Below, one piece after another: positions 60,770 through 64,000 of a stretch of DNA of 64,000 bases (its first letter is position 1; every line of letters starts with the position of its first letter). The notes below the pieces were generated by a model. That model did no database searches and was not told the DNA's origin. It worked only from the letters and a program-made list of their open reading frames with translations. A program made the translations under genes and the position numbers. The stretch covers positions 816,058 to 880,057 of the forward strand of contig SZWC01000027.1 of NCBI GenBank assembly GCA_023375785.1, given 5' to 3'. This DNA comes from Penium margaritaceum. Taxonomy: Eukaryota > Streptophyta > Zygnematophyceae > Desmidiales > Peniaceae.

Positions 60770-61171
60770 CGCATCTGCGGATCGGCTCAAGCACCTCTTC
60801 TCCTCTGTGAACCCCTCTCTCTCCCCGTGCATGCACCGCAGACCGTCTAGGTGTGCGATGTCCGCACATACGACATGCTCCTAGCGGCCGATTGGCTCGT
60901 GTCACGCCAAGCGGATATACTCCTCGGCACTAGCAGTCTTGGTCTCATTTTTGTTTCTGGCGTTCGATCGTTATCTCCCCTCTTCACTTCAGCTCGCCCG
61001 CTGTCCATTCCTTCTCCCATGGTTCTCGTGCCAGCCAGTTCTGGCACTCAGTTCACTCGCCATGTCACTCGTAGCTCGAGTGCCAAACGTGGCACAGCCT
61101 CCGCAATGGCTCACCCTTCCAACGCGGGGTCCGCGCCTTTGAACAGGGGGGGTGAGGGCGCCACGAGATGA
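60770..61171 (+). pseudogene. Second protease-like fragment, different frame
   Basis: In the frame of base 60848 the sequence reads PQTV, TAG, VCDVRTYDMLLAADWLVSRQ. This lines up with DVQVTQAQTYDVLLVMEYLL of the protease at 58.5 kb. The TAG (60848-60850) falls opposite a Gln codon (CAA at 58504) in that copy. Only the C-terminal half is present; no DTGA motif is visible upstream. After the helix, the sequence through NRGGEGATR to TGA 61169 is unrecognised. It is likely part of a second, diverged retroelement or a rearranged piece of the same one. Confidence 0.55.
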
Positions 61172-61350
61172 ACCATCCGGCGACAGACCGCGGGCCGAGC
61201 CACGGCACCCACGGCTGGCGCAGGACGGTCCGCGCCACCAGCAGTATCAGCATCACCTGGAGCTCCTCCAGCATCACGCCCTTCCGCGGCAGCAGTAAGA
61301 GTGTCATGTGGAGTACATCCGGCATCAGGCCCTTCCGGGCCCTTCTGCCC
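61172..61350. other. Unrecognised GC-rich stretch with a 51-bp two-copy repeat
   Basis: GGAGCTCCTCCAGCATCACG at 61259 and GGAGTACATCCGGCATCAGG at 61310 are diverged copies 51 bp apart, each followed by CCCTTCCG. No domain is seen. The stretch ends at CTTCTGCCC, where array A starts. Confidence 0.6.
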
Positions 61351-63814
61351 AGTGTGTTTCTAACCACTGTGTTACTGACCACAGTGTTTCTGTCCATTGT
61401 GCTTCTGACCACTCTGTTTCTGACCATTGTTTCTGACAATTGTGTTTCTGACCACTGTGTTTCTGACCACTGTCTTTCTGACCACTGTGTTTCTGACCAC
61501 TGTGTTCCTGACCACTGTGTTTTTTACCACTGTGTTTCTGACCAGTGTGATTCTGACCAGCGTGCCTCTGACCAATGTGTTTTTGAACACTGTGTTCGTG
61601 ACCACTGTATTTCTGCCCATTGTGTTTATGACCACTGTCTTTTTGACCACTGTGTTTCTGACCACTGTGTTCCTAACCACTCTGTTTCTGAAAACTACAT
61701 TTCTGACCACTGTTTTTTGACGAGTGCGTTTCTGACCACTGTGTTTCTAACCAGTGTGTTCTGACCACTGTGTTTCTGACCAGAGTGCTTCTGACCAATG
61801 TCTTTCTGATCAATGTGTTTCTGACAACTGTCTTTTTGACCACTTTGTTTCTCACGAGTGTGTTTTTGACCAGTGTGTTTCTGACCACTGTATTTCTGAC
61901 CACTCTGTTTCTGACCATTGTGTTTCTGACCACTGTGTTTCTGACAAGTGTGTTTTTGACCACTGTGTTTCTGACCACAGCGTTTCTGACCACTGTGTTT
62001 CTGACCAGTGTGTTTCTGACCAGTGTTTTTCTTACCAGCGTGTATCTGACCAGTGTATTTCTGACGAATGTGTTTCTGACCACTTTGTTTCTGACCACTG
62101 TGTGTTCTGACCACGGTGTTTCTAACCACTGTGTTTGTGACCAGTGTGTTCCTCAACAGTGCGTTTCTGACCAGAGACATTTATGACCTCTGTGTTTCTG
62201 ACCACTGTGTTTCTGACCAGTGCGTTTCTGACCACTATGTTTCTGACCTCTGTGTTTCTGACCACTGTGTTTCTGACCTGTGTCTTTCTGACCACTGCAA
62301 CTCTGCCCACTGTGTTTCTAACCAGTGTGTTTCTGATACGTGTGTTTCTGACCACTATGTTTGTGCCCACTGTGTTTCTGCCCATTGTGTTTCTGACCAC
62401 TGTCTTTCTGACCACTGTGTTTCTGTCCACTATGTTTCTGACCAATGTGTTTCTGACCACTGTGTTGTGACCATTGTGTTTATGACCACTGTGTTTCTGA
62501 CCACCGTGTTTTTGACCACTGTGTTTCTGACCATTGTGTTTCTGACCATTATGCTTCTGACAACTGTGTTTCTGACCAGTGTGTTTCTGACCAGTGTGCC
62601 TCTGACCAGTGTGTTTCTGACCACTGTGTTTCTGACCACTGTCTTTCTGACCACTTTGTTTATGACGACTGTGTTTCTGACCAGTGTGTTTCTGACCACT
62701 TTGTTTCTGACCACTGTGTTTCTGACCACTGTGTTCCTGACCACTGTGTTTGTGACCAGTATGTTTTTGACCACTGTGTTTCCGACCACCGTCTTTCTGA
62801 CCAGTGTGTTTCTCACCAGTGTGTTTCTTACCAGTGTGTTTTTGACTAGTGTGTTTTTGACCAGTGTGTTTATCACCTGTGTGTTTCTGACTACTGTGTT
62901 TTTACCACTGTGTTGCTGACCACTGTGTTTCTGACAACTGTGTTTCTGACCACTGTGTTTCTGACAAGTGTGTTTCAGACTAGTGTGTTTCTGACCACTG
63001 TGTTTCTGACCACTATGTGTTTTGACCACTTTGTTTCTGACCACTGTGTTTCTGACCAGTGTGTTTATGACCACTGTCTTTCTGAGCAAAGTGTTTCTGA
63101 GCACTGTGTTTCTGACTGGTGTGTTTCTGACTAGTGTGTTCCTGACCAATGTGTTTTTGACCAGAGACGTTAATGACCCCTCTTTCTTTGACTAGTGTGT
63201 TTTTTACCACTGTTTTTCTGACCACTGTGTTTCTGACCAGTGTGTTTCTCACCGCTGTGTTTCTGACCACTGTGTTTCTGACCACATTGTTTCTGACCAG
63301 TATGTTTCTAACCACAGCGTTTCTGACCAGTGTGTTTCTGACAAGTGTGTTTTTGACCACCGTATATCTGACCACTATGTTTATGACCACTGTGTCCTTG
63401 ACCACTGTGTTTCTGACCAGTGTGTTTCTGACCACTTTGTTTCTGACAACTGTGTTTCTGACTATTGTGTTTCTGACCAGTGTTTTTGGGACCACTGTGT
63501 TTCTGACCACTGTGTTTATGACCACTTTATTTCTGACCACAATGTTTCTGACCAGTGTGTTTCTGACTAGTGTGTTTCTCACCAGTGTGTTTCTGACCAC
63601 TGTGTTTCTAACCACTGTATTTCTGACCACTGTATTTATGACCAGTGTGTTTATGACCAGTGTGTTTCTCACCAGTGTATTTCTGACCAGTGTGTTTCTG
63701 ACTAGTGTGTTTCAGAGCATTGTTTTTCTGACCACTGTGTTTCTTACCTGTGTGTTCCTGACTGGTGTGTTTCTTACTACTGTGCTTCTGACCACTGTGT
63801 TTGTAGCCACTGTG
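61351..63814 (-). repeat. Array A, inverted, telomere-adjacent
   Basis: About 164 copies of the A monomer in reverse orientation (TGTGTTTCTGACCAC). Its variants differ from the left array: the AACTAACTGAG marker is absent. GACCAGAGACATTTATGACC (62170) and GACCAGAGACGTTAATGACC (63162) mark a different larger unit of about 990 bp. Confidence 0.96.
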
Positions 63815-64000
63815 TTTAGGGTTTAGGGTTTAGGGTTTAGGGTTTAGGGTTTAGGGTTTAGGGTTTAGGGTTTAGGGTTTAGGGTTTAGGGTTTAGGGTT
63901 TGGGGTTTAGGGTTTAGGGTTTGGGGTTTAGGGTTAAGGGTTTAGTGTTTAGGGTTTAGGGTTTAGGGTTTGGGGTTTAGGGTTTAGGGTTTAGGGTTTA
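63815..64000 (+). repeat. Telomeric repeat (TTTAGGG)n, chromosome end
   Basis: 186 bp with the G-rich strand pointing outward, as expected at a right-hand chromosome end. The first 12 units (63815-63898) are perfect. Beyond them lie variants TTTGGGG (63899, 63920, 63969), TTAAGGG (63934) and TTTAGTG (63941). The tract is cut by the window or assembly end. Confidence 0.97.

Larger units (their letters stand above)
58051..61350 (+). mobile_element. Ty3/Gypsy-type retrotransposon relic, truncated, no LTRs
   Basis: A 3.3-kb non-repetitive, GC-rich island between arrays B and A. One frame (starting at bases equal to 1 modulo 3) carries protease, reverse transcriptase and RNase H remnants in the Ty3/Gypsy order from about 58060 to 60747. 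It is broken by TGA at 58279 and TAG at 58564, 58705, 58852, 59989 and 60025. No LTR, primer-binding site, zinc-knuckle gag or integrase (HHCC or DDE) is visible, and both ends are abutted by minisatellite. A second protease-like fragment lies at 60770-61171. The element cannot be autonomous. Confidence 0.85.

Noticed and set aside
58051-61350. Integrated pararetrovirus or other virus
   Set aside because: The protease, RT and RNase H order and the sequence style are Ty3/Gypsy. No movement, coat or envelope-type gene is visible.

Overview
The window is the right-hand end of a eukaryotic chromosome or scaffold. The last 186 bases are (TTTAGGG)n with the G-rich strand running outward, and almost everything else is subtelomeric minisatellite with degenerate LTR retroelements embedded in it. 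TTTAGGG is the telomere of most green plants and many green algae, but it also occurs in some other protist lineages. The retroelements (an initiator-Met-type primer-binding site, and a Ty3/Gypsy pol relic) fit a plant or alga without proving it. I find no intact host gene, rRNA or tRNA.

Layout, left to right, naming the seven monomer families. A (15 bp) 1-4995; B (21 bp) 4996-5693; C (21 bp) 5713-7070; a complete non-autonomous LTR element 7071-10813 inserted in C; C again 10814-11713; D (20 bp) 11714-13172, which flips orientation at 12905; B 13173-15481. B then flips at a perfect palindrome and runs inverted to 37188, with a 97-base N gap at 20567-20663. Next come E (11 bp) 37189-41134; a retroelement leader fragment 41135-41808; F (10 bp) 41809-43464; G (11 bp) 43465-44749; a truncated minus-strand relative of the LTR element 44750-46923; C with several flips 46924-50595; inverted B 50596-58050; a Ty3/Gypsy pol relic 58051-61350; inverted A 61351-63814; telomere 63815-64000.

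The order is a mirror: A+ B+ C+ LTR-element+ on the left, and LTR-element- C(mostly -) B- [Ty3] A- on the right. The mirror centre is complex and holds D, E, F and G. The window therefore looks like two subtelomeres in head-to-head orientation, or one inverted and rearranged subtelomere. The B arrays on both sides carry the same higher-order repeat, marked by an off-length monomer.

Four array families (B, C, E, F) have a CpG in their consensus, and their commonest variants there are TpG and CpA. That is the signature of cytosine methylation and deamination. The Ty3 relic shows matching decay, with mostly TAG stops and a D-to-N change in the protease. Long open frames run through the 15- and 21-bp arrays in several frames on both strands because the monomer length is divisible by three; I do not treat them as genes.
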